A stretch of DNA of 34,767 nt from Okeania hirsuta (GTDB lineage Bacteria; Cyanobacteriota; Cyanobacteriia; Cyanobacteriales; Microcoleaceae), in assembly GCF_003838195.1 (NCBI RefSeq), contig NZ_RCBY01000062.1, forward strand, positions 1 to 34,767, in the 5' to 3' direction. The position numbers were made by a program, and so were the translations under genes. This document shows, in pieces, positions 8,053 through 16,322 of this stretch (position 1 is its first letter; every line of letters begins with the position of its first letter). Below the pieces are notes generated by a model that was not told where the DNA came from, ran no database searches, and saw nothing but the letters and a program-made list of their open reading frames with translations.

Positions 8053-8091
8053 GAAGTGGATCGCCTAGAGGAGGCATGGGCGATCCACTTC
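8053..8091. promoter_or_regulatory. 13-bp perfect inverted repeat upstream of the araC-type gene
   Basis: GAAGTGGATCGCC (8053-8065) and GGCGATCCACTTC (8079-8091) are exact reverse complements with a 13-base spacer. It lies 23 bp before the start codon at 8030. It could be an operator for the regulator, an attenuator or terminator hairpin, or part of a dispersed palindrome (the inner GATCGCC resembles HIP-containing repeats). Confidence 0.55.
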
Positions 8092-8118
8092 GTTTAGTCG
8101 CATTATATCATGTCCGGA

Positions 8119-8382
8119 TAATTAGGGCTTGTTGAAAAAAGCAAAGTGTGGTCCGGGTGGGAAGTGTGGGAACCCACCCCTAACCCCTCCCAGGAGGGGA
8201 ATGTGGGAAGACTGGGATTGTAGGAGAAATAATTTTTCCTTGATTTTTCTGCCTCGCCCTGCCCCAACGTCCTCACTTTATGCAGCTCTTTTCACCGAAA
8301 AACTGATACTTTTTCACGACTTAAAATGGCTAAAACCTTTATCTGTAAATGCTTTTATATTTAATCAGCAGAGCAATAATTA
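8119..8382. mobile_element. MITE-like element family B, copy B2, inserted in A1
   Basis: Left end TAATTAGGGCTTGTTGA (8119-8135), right end TTTAATCAGCAGAGCAATAATTA. It shares TTTTTCTGCC, GCAGCTCTTTTC-type text, AAAACCTTTATCTGTAAATG and CTTTTATATTTAATCAGC with B1 and B3. Its variable core is the CCCACCCCTAACCCC hairpin (8172-8200), where B1 and B3 have GGAGACA units. Confidence 0.75.
8172..8200. repeat. dispersed hairpin CCCACCCCTAACCCC...GGAGGGG
   Basis: ACCCACCCCTAACCCC is followed by a CCCCTCC-CA-GGAGGGG stem. Identical or near-identical copies lie at 12730-12758, 17008-17057 (double) and 34348-34376. Confidence 0.9.
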
Positions 8383-8577
8383 GTGATAAAAAAACCTTTT
8401 CCCGTAAGTACCTTTTCTTTCCTCTCTTGGTGCGCATTCCCTCTCTTGGTCAGCATTCCCTTGCGCCGACAGGCGCAAGGGGTCGCACCGCTTCTGCCTT
8501 ACCTCCTCCAAAATGTAAGTATTCAACCGGACATGATATTACAGCGGTTTAATAATGAATAAACCACAATCATACTG

Positions 8578-8646
8578 ACTCCTTACTCATTACTCATTAC
8601 TCCTCACTCCTTACTCATTACTCATTACTCCTTACTCATTACTCTT
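8578..8646. repeat. heptanucleotide array, TTACTCA/TTACTCC
   Basis: About nine 7-base units (ACTCCTTACTCATTACTCAT and onward) between element A1 and the 3' end of the hydrolase gene. Confidence 0.85.
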
Positions 8647-8703
8647 ACAACAGTTTTGTGGTCTACTCAACTGAAAAGCACTGTAGGCTACCGCTGGGAC
8701 TGA

Positions 8704-9690
8704 CTATGGTTGGGCTTTGGTTTGTGCGCCACCATGCTTTTTGAAGAACCCGTCCATCGCGTCAATGGCTCTAGAAACAAATTCGTCTCTGTCGTACAGG
8801 TCAACATGGGATGCGCCTTCGATTTCAACAAACTGTTTCGGGTCAGATGCTTTATCGAAGAAAGTTTTTGTTAGTGGTCCTGTCATGAGAACACCACTAG
8901 CAGGCTCCATCGCCTTTTCACCAATGATGCCAATGTATGGCGTGTAGAGGTAAGGTGCGTAACTTGTCGCATCAGCCAACATCGGTGCTTCAAGCATAAA
9001 GGATGGCGACAGGTGCGAGTAGTTGGGGTAAGTTTCCGCACCCGCACGTTTGGTCATATAATAATCATAACCTTCGCTCGGTGTTGCTCCATTCTTGACC
9101 GCTTCCACTTCTGCTCCCATGCCAAGCGCATCAACATATTCGACGACGCCTGTTTCATAGGCTTTTTGACGACCTGCATTTTGTCTAGCGATTAAGGCTG
9201 TAACAGTCTCACGATCCATCGCTTCAAAGTAGCTAGCCTTATTGCCCATCATGCCGGATACAGAGGCAATCGCTTTCAAGCGTTTATCTGTCGTGGCAGT
9301 CAAAGCCATGTAACCGCCTGATGCGCAAACGCCGATGCCAAAGAGGTTGTCACGGTCAACGAAGGGAAGTGTACCCATGAAGCTAACCGCATCGCGGATG
9401 CTTTCAATCTTCACAAATGCATTTTCGTTGTTACGAATTTCCCCTTCGCTGTCGCCATAACCGATATGGTCAAAAACGATCATGACATAACCGCGTTCGG
9501 CAAGCTCAGGACCGTAAACGGCTCCGGTTTGCTCTTTCACTTGGTTAAAGGCTGACGAAAAGACAATAGCGGGATAGCTACCATTTGGATCAAAACCTTC
9601 TGGTGTGTAGAGGTGAGCTGAAAGGTTTAATCCCTGAGATTTAAAGGTAATATCATTTTTTCCAGATTTTAAATTTTGTAATTTCATCAT
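8704..9690 (-). CDS. alpha/beta hydrolase (dienelactone-hydrolase / YcjY-like), probably horizontally acquired
   Basis: A 328-residue cytoplasmic alpha/beta hydrolase. It opens with a beta-hairpin region (ITFKSQGLNLSAHLYTPEGF), then YPAIVFSSAFN (oxyanion side), and AERGYVMIVFDHIGYGDSEG. The nucleophile elbow GIGVCASGGYMALTA is at 118-132, with Cys122 or Ser124 as candidate nucleophile; dienelactone hydrolases use Cys in a G-x-C-x-G-G setting, most others use Ser. The probable catalytic His is His295 in EGASHVDLYD. The substrate cannot be predicted. The gene is visibly GC-richer than every neighbour, contains no HIP1 site and stands next to an AraC-type regulator, a common pairing in heterotrophic bacteria. 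Transfer of the pair from a non-cyanobacterium is likely. MMKLQ starts at 9690; the second Met is an equally possible start. Confidence 0.88.
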   Translation of the reverse strand: MMKLQNLKSGKNDITFKSQGLNLSAHLYTPEGFDPNGSYPAIVFSSAFNQVKEQTGAVYGPELAERGYVMIVFDHIGYGDSEGEIRNNENAFVKIESIRDAVSFMGTLPFVDRDNLFGIGVCASGGYMALTATTDKRLKAIASVSGMMGNKASYFEAMDRETVTALIARQNAGRQKAYETGVVEYVDALGMGAEVEAVKNGATPSEGYDYYMTKRAGAETYPNYSHLSPSFMLEAPMLADATSYAPYLYTPYIGIIGEKAMEPASGVLMTGPLTKTFFDKASDPKQFVEIEGASHVDLYDRDEFVSRAIDAMDGFFKKHGGAQTKAQP

Positions 9691-9693
9691 GGT

Positions 9694-9820
9694 GTCCTGT
9701 TCAATTAAGTTTTAAATTCGCTTACATTTACGATATTATCCAGTTATTTGAGATTAGTAAATAAACAAAACTGCAGGATTTGGATACATTTTTGCAACTT
9801 ATGTTTTAAATGAACAGGAC
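9694..9820. promoter_or_regulatory. inverted repeat GTCCTGTTCA / TGAACAGGAC upstream of the hydrolase
   Basis: GTCCTGTTCA (9694-9703) and TGAACAGGAC (9811-9820) are exact reverse complements 107 bp apart, each with TTTTAAA on the inner side. The first copy abuts the hydrolase start codon. They may be paired operator half-sites, or the ends of an insertion that brought the hydrolase promoter region. Confidence 0.45.
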
Positions 9821-9842
9821 TTAGGCACTGACCTGACAATAG

Positions 9843-9884
9843 ATGTAGGGTCTTGCTCAGTTACGCTACTGCTAACACACCCTA
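9843..9884. repeat. GTAGGGT...ACCCTAC dispersed palindrome
   Basis: GTAGGGTCTTG...TTACGCTACTGCTAACACACCCTAC forms an imperfect hairpin. It is related to 28866-28897 (GTAGGGTGC...GCACCC). A further AGCGCTACGCGCTA palindrome follows at 9914-9926. Confidence 0.6.
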
Positions 9885-9927
9885 CTGGACTTCCTATTCC
9901 CTCTATTCCCTAGCGCTACGCGCTATG

Positions 9928-12577
9928 CTACTTTTTCCGAATAAAATGCGCCCAAACACCTCCATTAGGACCTGCAACTCGATCCATGTAATCATAGGGA
10001 TAAGTTAAACGAGTACCTTCAGTATCAGAATAACCAGTTAAAGCATTCCCCCAAGGATCGTTAACAATATAACCCTTGTAGTTATATCCGATCGCTGTCA
10101 ATATATGACCGCTAGCAGTAAAGTCTCCTGCCACAACTACTGGACGACGGTTATTCAACTCATTTTTTACCTCAGACCACTCACGGGTAGTACTAAAACT
10201 TGTCTCAAAATCATAAGCACGAATTAACGCTGATAATACACTGTGGTCTGTTTCTGAACCCTGACCATAATTATTAAAACACCATTCCAATAACTCATCT
10301 TCTAACTGATCGCCTCAATAAGACCGTACTCCATAATAAGCAAATATCATGGCGATCGATGTTACATTACAAGTAGACCAATAAAACCGAGGGTTATCAC
10401 GTTGAGAAAAATAGGGTACATTCAGCTCTATATTATTTCTAATGGGATTAAAAGATTTATTCCCACGTTTAAACAAAAAATAACTAGGAAACACATAACC
10501 AGTATTACCAAATTCCCCCATTTGTTCGGTCAAAGCAACTTTGAGATGATTTCCCTCTACAGCATAACTATTCACCCCGTATACTCGACCAATAGGTAAC
10601 GTTACTCTTTCTGAGCGACCTAACAAAAATGAAAACAAAGGTCGCTTTTTTATCACGGTAGTTTCTCGAACCGTCATCGTCATAGCATTAGGATCGTAGA
10701 GTATTTCCTCTTCTTGTTTCTTGATTCTAGCGTGCTGCCAATAGATATATCCCACTTTACCAAAACCGGGAATAGATTCCAGCAGAGTTACGCGAAAATG
10801 TCCTTTAGTGGAAGCATAACCAGTAATTGCCAAAGTCTGACCTAGAGATAATTCTGCTTTTTGATTATCATCAAGTTGAGATGAATCTTCTGGACTACCC
10901 TTAATAAAAGTTTTTTGAACTACCAATATTTTAGCGCTGATATAAGTATCTGGAACATCGGTAAAATCAAATAGTAGAAGTTTAGAACCTTTTGTCATTT
11001 CAACATAGGGTTCATAAAAATAGCCAAAATTCCCTATCGGTGATATTGCATTACTCAATACCACTTTTAAATGCCCATCAACTAATCCATATTTTTCAAC
11101 AGTAAAAATTTCTCCTGCGTCAACCCTAACTTTTTGTTGATTATTAAGCTTGGAACTATCTATAGGATATAATTTAAACCAAGTATCCTTGACAACTTTC
11201 AATTTAGTATCTTTTCCAGCAGATATTGGTTCTGAACTTACATAAATATTAATTACTTTACTATCAACAACATTTCCCTTACTATCAAGACTTTGTAAGC
11301 GTAACCACCGTGTTCCCTCTGTATTAAAACCTCGACTTAATTTGACTTCCCATAAACCACACTCTGAGTCAAGATTCACTGGCAATGGATATTTATCTTC
11401 CGCAGTCACTGTTACAGTTTTTCCTTGACTAGGATCATAAGTACCCCGGAGAGTTGTGCTTTGATTCACCAAAACTTCTGTAGGACCTAAAAATTTGAGT
11501 GTGGCAGCAGTAGCAAAAGCTTGACTAGCTTCAGTTAATTGCACAAAATCTGGATAAACGTACCCCTCGTTACCAAAGTCGGGTAGGTTTTCTGTGAGTA
11601 ATATTCTGGTATGGTTATTTTGGTATGTGTAGTTGGAGACACCATAAACCATTCCTTTTTGCAGAATTAATTTTTCATCTGGTTTTAAATATGCTTCGTT
11701 TGTTGGTTGCTTTTTGATGACGGTATTGTTGAGGGTTTTCAGAGCGATCGCTGTTTGATTATATTTTACTGTTTCCCCTTGTCTGATAATTTCCACTTTT
11801 TGTGGATCGATATATCCTGTATCGCCAAAACCTGGGATAGCTTTAGTTAAAGATACTCGAAAATGATCTTCCACACTTGCATAACCTTGGATAACATAAG
11901 TTTCTCCAGAAAAAAGTTCTATTTGTTCATTGGATGCTAGTTGGGAATAAGGTTCCGGTTTAAGTTTAATTTGAGTTCTTTCTTTGACCCATAGTAAGGC
12001 TTTATCTGGGGGTGCTTCTGGTAAATTAGCACTATTGAAGTAGAGAATTTTTGCCCATTTAGATAAGTGTACTTGTTGAGAATTAAAATAGCCAAATTTG
12101 CCAATGAGTGGAATAGGTGTTGCAAGTTCAACTTGTAGATAGTTATCTACTAACTGATAATTTAGCAGTCGATAAGTTTGACCTGCTGATAGATTTGCTT
12201 TTTCTTGAGCAGTTAAATTATCTAGATATTCTAATCTTTCTTGAAAGACAGTATTCGTGAGGGTAATTAATGTTAATGATGGGTAAATATTCGGTTCAGT
12301 ATTAACAGTAATATTAATTGTTTGTTCAATAACTAAAATATTATTTATATCCGTTCCTTTCAGTCGTAACCAACGATTTCCTGAAGTATTAAACCCTGAT
12401 TCTAAAATTATGTGCCATCATCCTGTAGCTAGATTTTTAGTAACATTCAAAGTATTTATCTTCTGCTAATAGAGCAATACTATGGATTTGTTCGGGATTA
12501 AATTTACTTGTAATAATAGTAGGTTGATTAACTAGAAATTCGGTCGGACCAAGATAGGAAAGGGTATCTTTACTCAT
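9928..12577 (-). pseudogene. multi-repeat SH3-like surface protein with C39-like cysteine peptidase domain, broken by a frameshift and two in-frame TGA codons
   Basis: The reading frame starts at ATG 12577 (MSKDTLSYLGPTEFLVNQ), shifts frame between about 12420 and 12460 (after LLAEDKY), meets a TGA at 12418-12420, runs open to a TGA at 10315-10317, and continues in the same frame (GDQLEDELLEWCFNNYGQGS) to the stop at 9928. The N-terminal LGPTEFLVNQ...GFNTSGNRWLRL unit is repeated at the internal LGPTEVLVNQ...GFNTEGTRWLRL unit. Five or more SH3-like repeats end in variants of HLKVALTEQMGEFGNTGYVF. The C-terminal domain has the peptidase C39_2 pattern: nucleophile in STCNVTSIAM, His in GHILTAIGYN, and NDPWG. 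An ORF caller splits it into 519- and 120-residue pieces; the first TGA lies inside the peptidase domain, so neither piece should be a working peptidase. The damage is small relative to length, so inactivation looks recent. Confidence 0.85.
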
Positions 12578-12620
12578 AATTTCTATTTATTCTAAAACTA
12601 AAATTTACTACAACAAATAA

Positions 12621-12642
12621 ACCTGTAGATAATTCTACAGGT
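12621..12642. terminator. perfect 9-bp hairpin ACCTGTAGA/TCTACAGGT
   Basis: ACCTGTAGA (12621-12629), loop TAAT, TCTACAGGT (12634-12642). It lies between the peroxiredoxin gene and the broken peptidase gene, both minus strand, 44 bp before the latter's ATG. It could end peroxiredoxin transcripts or be a 5'-leader hairpin; neither flank has a strong T tract. Confidence 0.45.
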
Positions 12643-12713
12643 GATGAGTAAAAAAATATTTTTCGGAAAATTTATTAGATACTGAAAATTAGTAGAAATC
12701 TCCAGAAAAGAGG

Positions 12714-12758
12714 GAGTAGGGAGTAGGGAACCCACCCCTAACCCCTCCCAGGAGGGGA
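12714..12758. repeat. GGGAGTA heptamers joined to the CCCACCCCTAACCCC hairpin
   Basis: GAGGGAGTAGGGAGTAGGG leads directly into ACCCACCCCTAACCCC and its GGAGGGG stem (12730-12758), the same junction of two core types discussed for the MITE-like elements. Confidence 0.8.
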
Positions 12759-12893
12759 AGAATTGATAGTTTCTGTGCGATAATCAATTTTATTTTTTAT
12801 TATCGGAGATGTCTAGTACAAACTATAGCAAAGAATGGATTGCTGAGGACATAGACTGATCATAAACCGTAAGACAGGGAAATGTTTTTCCCA

Positions 12894-12939
12894 CTGTTCC
12901 CTATTCCCTATTCCCTATTCCCTATTCCCTATTCCCTGG
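12894..12939. repeat. heptanucleotide array, CCCTATT x6
   Basis: Six consecutive 7-base units in front of the 3' end of the peroxiredoxin gene. GGGAATA, its complement, recurs at 26680-26716. Confidence 0.9.
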
Positions 12940-12945
12940 CTATAA

Positions 12946-13386
12946 TTATTTTGCACCGATAACTTCTAAAATATCTTGAGCGTGACTATCAGTTTTCACA
13001 TTCTCATCGACGTGAGAAATGTTCCCTGTGGAGTCAATAATATAGGTGACACGCTTAGGATATCCACCACCTTCAACATCATAAGCTTTTGTGATAGCGC
13101 CATCAACATCTGCCAATAGTTGGAAAGGCAAACCATATTTCTCAGTGAAAGCTTTGTGGGAAGCTTCATCATCCATGCTTACACCAAGAACAACCATATC
13201 TTTACCTTGGTATTCAGCATAGTTATCTCGGAAGCTTTGAGCTTCTTTAGTGCAACCTGGAGTATCATCTTTGGGATAAAAATATAGGACAACTGTTTTG
13301 CCAGCAAAATCAGATAAGGAAACGGTGCTGCCGTTGGTATCTTTTACAGTGAATTCTGGTGCTTTAGTGCCAACAGATAATGGCAT
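12946..13386 (-). CDS. bcp: thioredoxin-dependent peroxiredoxin, BCP/PrxQ family
   Basis: A 146-residue cytoplasmic peroxidase reducing H2O2 and organic peroxides. The family core is complete: GTKAPEFTVKDTNG at the N-terminus, VVLYFYPKDDTPGCTKEAQS with the peroxidatic Cys45, then LGVSMDDEASHKAFTEKYGL and the late YPKRVTYIIDSTG. In many BCP/PrxQ proteins a resolving Cys follows five residues after the peroxidatic one; here that position is Gln50 and the protein has no other Cys, so it should work as a 1-Cys enzyme needing an external thiol. The ATG at 13386 is preceded by AAGGAGAAAAC on the coding strand, a good ribosome site. The gene appears monocistronic. Confidence 0.95.
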   Translation of the reverse strand: MPLSVGTKAPEFTVKDTNGSTVSLSDFAGKTVVLYFYPKDDTPGCTKEAQSFRDNYAEYQGKDMVVLGVSMDDEASHKAFTEKYGLPFQLLADVDGAITKAYDVEGGGYPKRVTYIIDSTGNISHVDENVKTDSHAQDILEVIGAK

Positions 13387-13746
13387 AGATTTTGTTTTCT
13401 CCTTAATAGGTTTACAGTATGGCCTTGTTTTCTTTCTGTTATTTTAAGATATTTTGTGCTTTGAAAAACTTTTTATACCAAATCCGCTTATCAAAAATAT
13501 TTTATATAATCTAAGATTAAACCTCTTCCTTATTTTCCCCACACCCTATCTCCGCATTTTTACAATTGTGAGGATCTATAAACCGGATTTAGCATTACTT
13601 ACCCTATAAATTGTTTTCTAAACTACTTAGTAAAAAAAAATCAAGTATTATTTGTATAGCTTATTTTAATGTAATATTATTTGTATTATGAATCAAGATA
13701 AAAAAACTTACTTATATGGTATAATGAATAAAAAAAAATAATAACA
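13387..13746. other. gap with a degenerate element resembling family C
   Basis: ATACCAAATCCGC (13477-13489) and CCGGATTTAGCAT (13580-13592) resemble, as an imperfect inverted pair, the ATATCAAATCCGG ends of family C (31140 and 34302). The interior is AT- and pyrimidine-rich. Nothing else is recognisable; the peroxiredoxin promoter must lie near 13390-13480. Confidence 0.35.
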
Positions 13747-14154
13747 ATGACCTCTATAAAATCTGCAAACTTAATATCACTCCAATACCCTACTAATACT
13801 GAAAAAAGGGCGGAAATAGCGCTTAGTTGTAGTCCGTTTAACATCAGCTTATTTGTAACAATGTCGGATAGAAGTGTGGAATTAAAATCAATAGCATCAG
13901 AGATAGGCTTCAAAAATGCCTATACTCGTTCGCTTATATCAGAATTAGCTGCTGAAAATTATCTAATGTGGCTCATTCAGGTGGGTGTATTAAGGAGAGA
14001 AGTTGATGGACAGGGTATTACAGATGGTTTTCGCCTCACACCTCTGGGCCATAAGTTAGTTAAAAAATATTCTCCAAAGGGAAGTTGGTCTCAACCCTCT
14101 GTGAGCGATCGCTTCTATAATTTAATTAATCGTTGGTTTCGACTTCCTATTTAG
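13747..14154 (+). CDS. Npun_F0494 family protein (winged-helix-like), function unknown
   Basis: A 135-residue protein. Recognisable conserved text: YPTNTEKRAEIALSCSPFNI, SVELKSIASEIG, LAAENYLMWLIQVGVLRREV, DGQGITDGFRLTPLGHKLV and a C-terminal DRFYNLINRWFRLP. I recall this pattern as the cyanobacterial Npun_F0494 family. The order (helix, short helix-turn-helix-like SIASEIG segment, Leu-rich helix, then the beta-wing DGFRLTPLG) resembles a winged-helix fold, but no DNA-binding role is established. A HIP1 site lies near its 3' end (14104). It reads alone: the cobQ gene begins 640 bp further on. The overlapping 75-codon minus-strand ORF is a shadow. Confidence 0.75.
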   Translation: MTSIKSANLISLQYPTNTEKRAEIALSCSPFNISLFVTMSDRSVELKSIASEIGFKNAYTRSLISELAAENYLMWLIQVGVLRREVDGQGITDGFRLTPLGHKLVKKYSPKGSWSQPSVSDRFYNLINRWFRLPI

Positions 14155-14796
14155 ATGGGCAAAAAATATTCAAGTTTTGAAGAATTCGATCGTAATTTTT
14201 TAGTCAAACCTCAACTTTATAGTTATAGATTCTGAAATTAAGTGAATATAGATTATTAACTTCAAAAAAAAGCGCTAATAGCTCAAAATGCTTTTCTTTT
14301 GCTCTTACAATATGTTTAATATCAGTGAGGTTCTATGGTATGCAAGATGCCCGCACTTTATAGTTAATATTTGTACCTCATATACCACCAAATATTCTCT
14401 CAATTTCTTATCTACCTTATTCGAAAGCTTATATACTTTATCAGCTTGTAAAGTAAAAAAAAATACGGCGTTGGTGATGCGTGGCTATGATTGTGCTTTA
14501 ATAGCAATTGTCTAACAATTAACTGAAAAGCATTTTATATTTCGCTAAATTTAGGTTTCATAGCTTGACTTACCAACGCCAAAAATACAAGTATTTTACC
14601 AAATTCATAAGAAGTTCCATAGAAAAAATTTTAATCAGAGTTGACTGTAGCTCAAGAAAGACTTGTTCATAAATTTCATAATTCTGTGCAGCCTCACATA
14701 AAATTGGTATAGTAAAAGATTACACAAAGCTAGCTATATATATTTTAGATTGCAGATAGAAAAATCTTAATTATAATTCCTTTATTACAAACAGCT
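14155..14796. other. 640-bp gap without a convincing gene
   Basis: AT-rich. A 75-codon plus-strand ORF at 14288-14515 has no ribosome site or recognisable motif and is probably chance. GGCGTTGGT (14467-14475) and ACCAACGCC (14572-14580) form an inverted pair about 100 bp apart. AAATTGGTATA near 14702 matches the end of family D elements but no partner end is seen. Confidence 0.5.
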
Positions 14797-16263
14797 ATGA
14801 AAGCAATTATGGTAGTGGGAACTACCTCCCATGCGGGGAAATCTCTGATCACTGCAGCTATCTGTAGAATTTTATCACGTCGTGGATGGAGAGTATCCCC
14901 CTTCAAAGGACAAAATATGGCTTTGAACTCTTATGTCACATCTAGTGGTGGAGAGATCGGCTATGCTCAAGCAGTACAAGCTTGGGCCGCAGGTGTTACT
15001 CCTGCGGTAGAAATGAATCCTATTTTGTTGAAACCTCAAGGAAATATGACTTCTCAAGTTATCCTCAAAGGAAAAGTATTAGATACAGTAGGAGCCATAG
15101 ATTATTATCAGAAATATTTTAATATTGGTTGGCAGGCTATTAAAGAATGTTTACAACTTTTATCTCAGGAATTCGACATTATAGTCTGTGAAGGAGCAGG
15201 TAGTCCAGCAGAAATTAATTTAAAGCACCGAGATTTAACTAATATGCGAGTAGCCAAGTACTTGAATGCGACTACAATTTTAGTAGTTGATATAGATCGA
15301 GGTGGTGCTTTTGCTCATATTATTGGTACTCTAGAACTGCTAGATCCAGAAGAAAGAAGTTTAATTAAAGGGATTGTAATTAATAAATTTAGAGGACAGC
15401 GATCGCTTCTAGATTCAGGTATTGAATGGTTAGAAAAAAGAACTAATATTCCTGTAATTGGCGTAATTCCCTGGATTGATGAAGTCTTTCCTGCCGAAGA
15501 TTCTTTAAGTCTTTTAGACCAACGTTCTACTAAATCTAATACTGAGATTATAATTGCAATTATTAAATTACCAAGAATTTCTAATTTTACTGATTTTGAT
15601 CCTTTAGATGCAGAGTCTAGTGTCAAGATTAAATATCTCAATCCTAATGATGATTTAGGTTATCCTGATGCGGTAATTATTCCTGGTTCTAAAACTACTA
15701 TTAGCGATTTATTAATATTACAAAAAAGTGGCATGGCAACAGCTCTCAAGGATTACCAAGCTGCTGGCGGTACAGTTATGGGAATTTGTGGTGGTTTTCA
15801 AATGCTTGGTGAAGTTTTAATTGATGCTCAGGGTTTAGAAGGACAAAAGGGAGAATATCAAGGACTAGGACTACTACCACTCAAAACTGTAATTGCTGCT
15901 CAAAAAATTTCTCGTCAGCGACAAGTTATTGCTAATTATCCTCTAGCTAATTTACCAGTAATCGGTTATGAAATTCATCAAGGTAGAACCAAAATTACAA
16001 AACCAGATATGGTAAATCCTTTATTTAATGATCGTGATTTGGGATTTATTAATAATAATCAGTCTGTCTGGGGTAACTATTTACATGGAATTTTTGATAA
16101 TAGTCCTTGGCGTCGTTCCTGGTTAAATCTCTTGCGTAAAAAACGAGGTCTCGAAGGTCTACCTACTGGTGTTGCTAACTATAGAGAACAAAGAGAAATA
16201 ATGTTAGATTCAGTTACAGATCAAGTTAATCGTCACTTAAATTTAAAGTTGATATTTAACTAA
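14797..16263 (+). CDS. cobQ: cobyric acid synthase CobQ
   Basis: A 488-residue enzyme that amidates the b, d, e and g carboxyls of adenosylcobyrinic acid a,c-diamide with glutamine and ATP in cobalamin (or pseudocobalamin) synthesis. The N-terminal ATP-binding half has VVGTTSHAGKSLIT (P-loop, 7-20), PFKGQNMALNSYVT and VCEGAGSPAEINL. The C-terminal glutamine amidotransferase half has the nucleophile Cys331 in VMGICGGFQMLGE, plus GYEIHQGRT and catalytic His430 in NYLHGIFDN. The length is normal for the family. The ATG at 14797 gives the expected N-terminus, although no strong ribosome site precedes it. A HIP1 site is present at 15399. A small ferredoxin gene follows 59 bp downstream, likely in the same transcript. 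No cobalamin riboswitch was recognised upstream. Confidence 0.96.
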   Translation: MKAIMVVGTTSHAGKSLITAAICRILSRRGWRVSPFKGQNMALNSYVTSSGGEIGYAQAVQAWAAGVTPAVEMNPILLKPQGNMTSQVILKGKVLDTVGAIDYYQKYFNIGWQAIKECLQLLSQEFDIIVCEGAGSPAEINLKHRDLTNMRVAKYLNATTILVVDIDRGGAFAHIIGTLELLDPEERSLIKGIVINKFRGQRSLLDSGIEWLEKRTNIPVIGVIPWIDEVFPAEDSLSLLDQRSTKSNTEIIIAIIKLPRISNFTDFDPLDAESSVKIKYLNPNDDLGYPDAVIIPGSKTTISDLLILQKSGMATALKDYQAAGGTVMGICGGFQMLGEVLIDAQGLEGQKGEYQGLGLLPLKTVIAAQKISRQRQVIANYPLANLPVIGYEIHQGRTKITKPDMVNPLFNDRDLGFINNNQSVWGNYLHGIFDNSPWRRSWLNLLRKKRGLEGLPTGVANYREQREIMLDSVTDQVNRHLNLKLIFN

Positions 16264-16322
16264 AATTTACTGATTAAAATTCACTATAAGCTAACAGTTA
16301 ATCAAATAATTATTGCTTAATT

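Larger units (their letters stand above)
8105..8539. mobile_element. MITE-like element family A, copy A1, split by insertion of element B2
   Basis: Terminal inverted repeats ATATCATGTCCGG (8105-8117) and CCGGACATGATAT (8527-8539). After the left end the text GGATAATTAG is interrupted by B2 and resumes as TAATTAGTGATAAAAAAAC, which is continuous in copy A2 (33736-33756). The right part carries a GC-rich core (8420-8510: CATTCCCTCTCTTGGTCAGC, GCGCCGACAGGCGCAAGGGG) shared with 30723-30880. No transposase is encoded; ORFs of 67-84 codons here are repeat-derived. Confidence 0.75.

Noticed and set aside
8349-8552. 67-codon plus-strand gene
   Set aside because: It straddles the B2/A1 junction and the GC-rich palindromes, so it is composed of repeat pieces.
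10315-10317. Selenocysteine read-through of the in-frame TGA
   Set aside because: A second TGA and a frameshift damage the same gene, no selenocysteine insertion element was recognised, and the position is not the catalytic cysteine, which lies in STCNVTSIAM.
14288-14515. 75-codon plus-strand gene before cobQ
   Set aside because: No ribosome site, motif or conserved text was seen, and the composition matches the surrounding non-coding DNA.
14600-14796. Cobalamin riboswitch ahead of cobQ
   Set aside because: No B12-box-like text or suitable hairpin set was found in the AT-rich leader.
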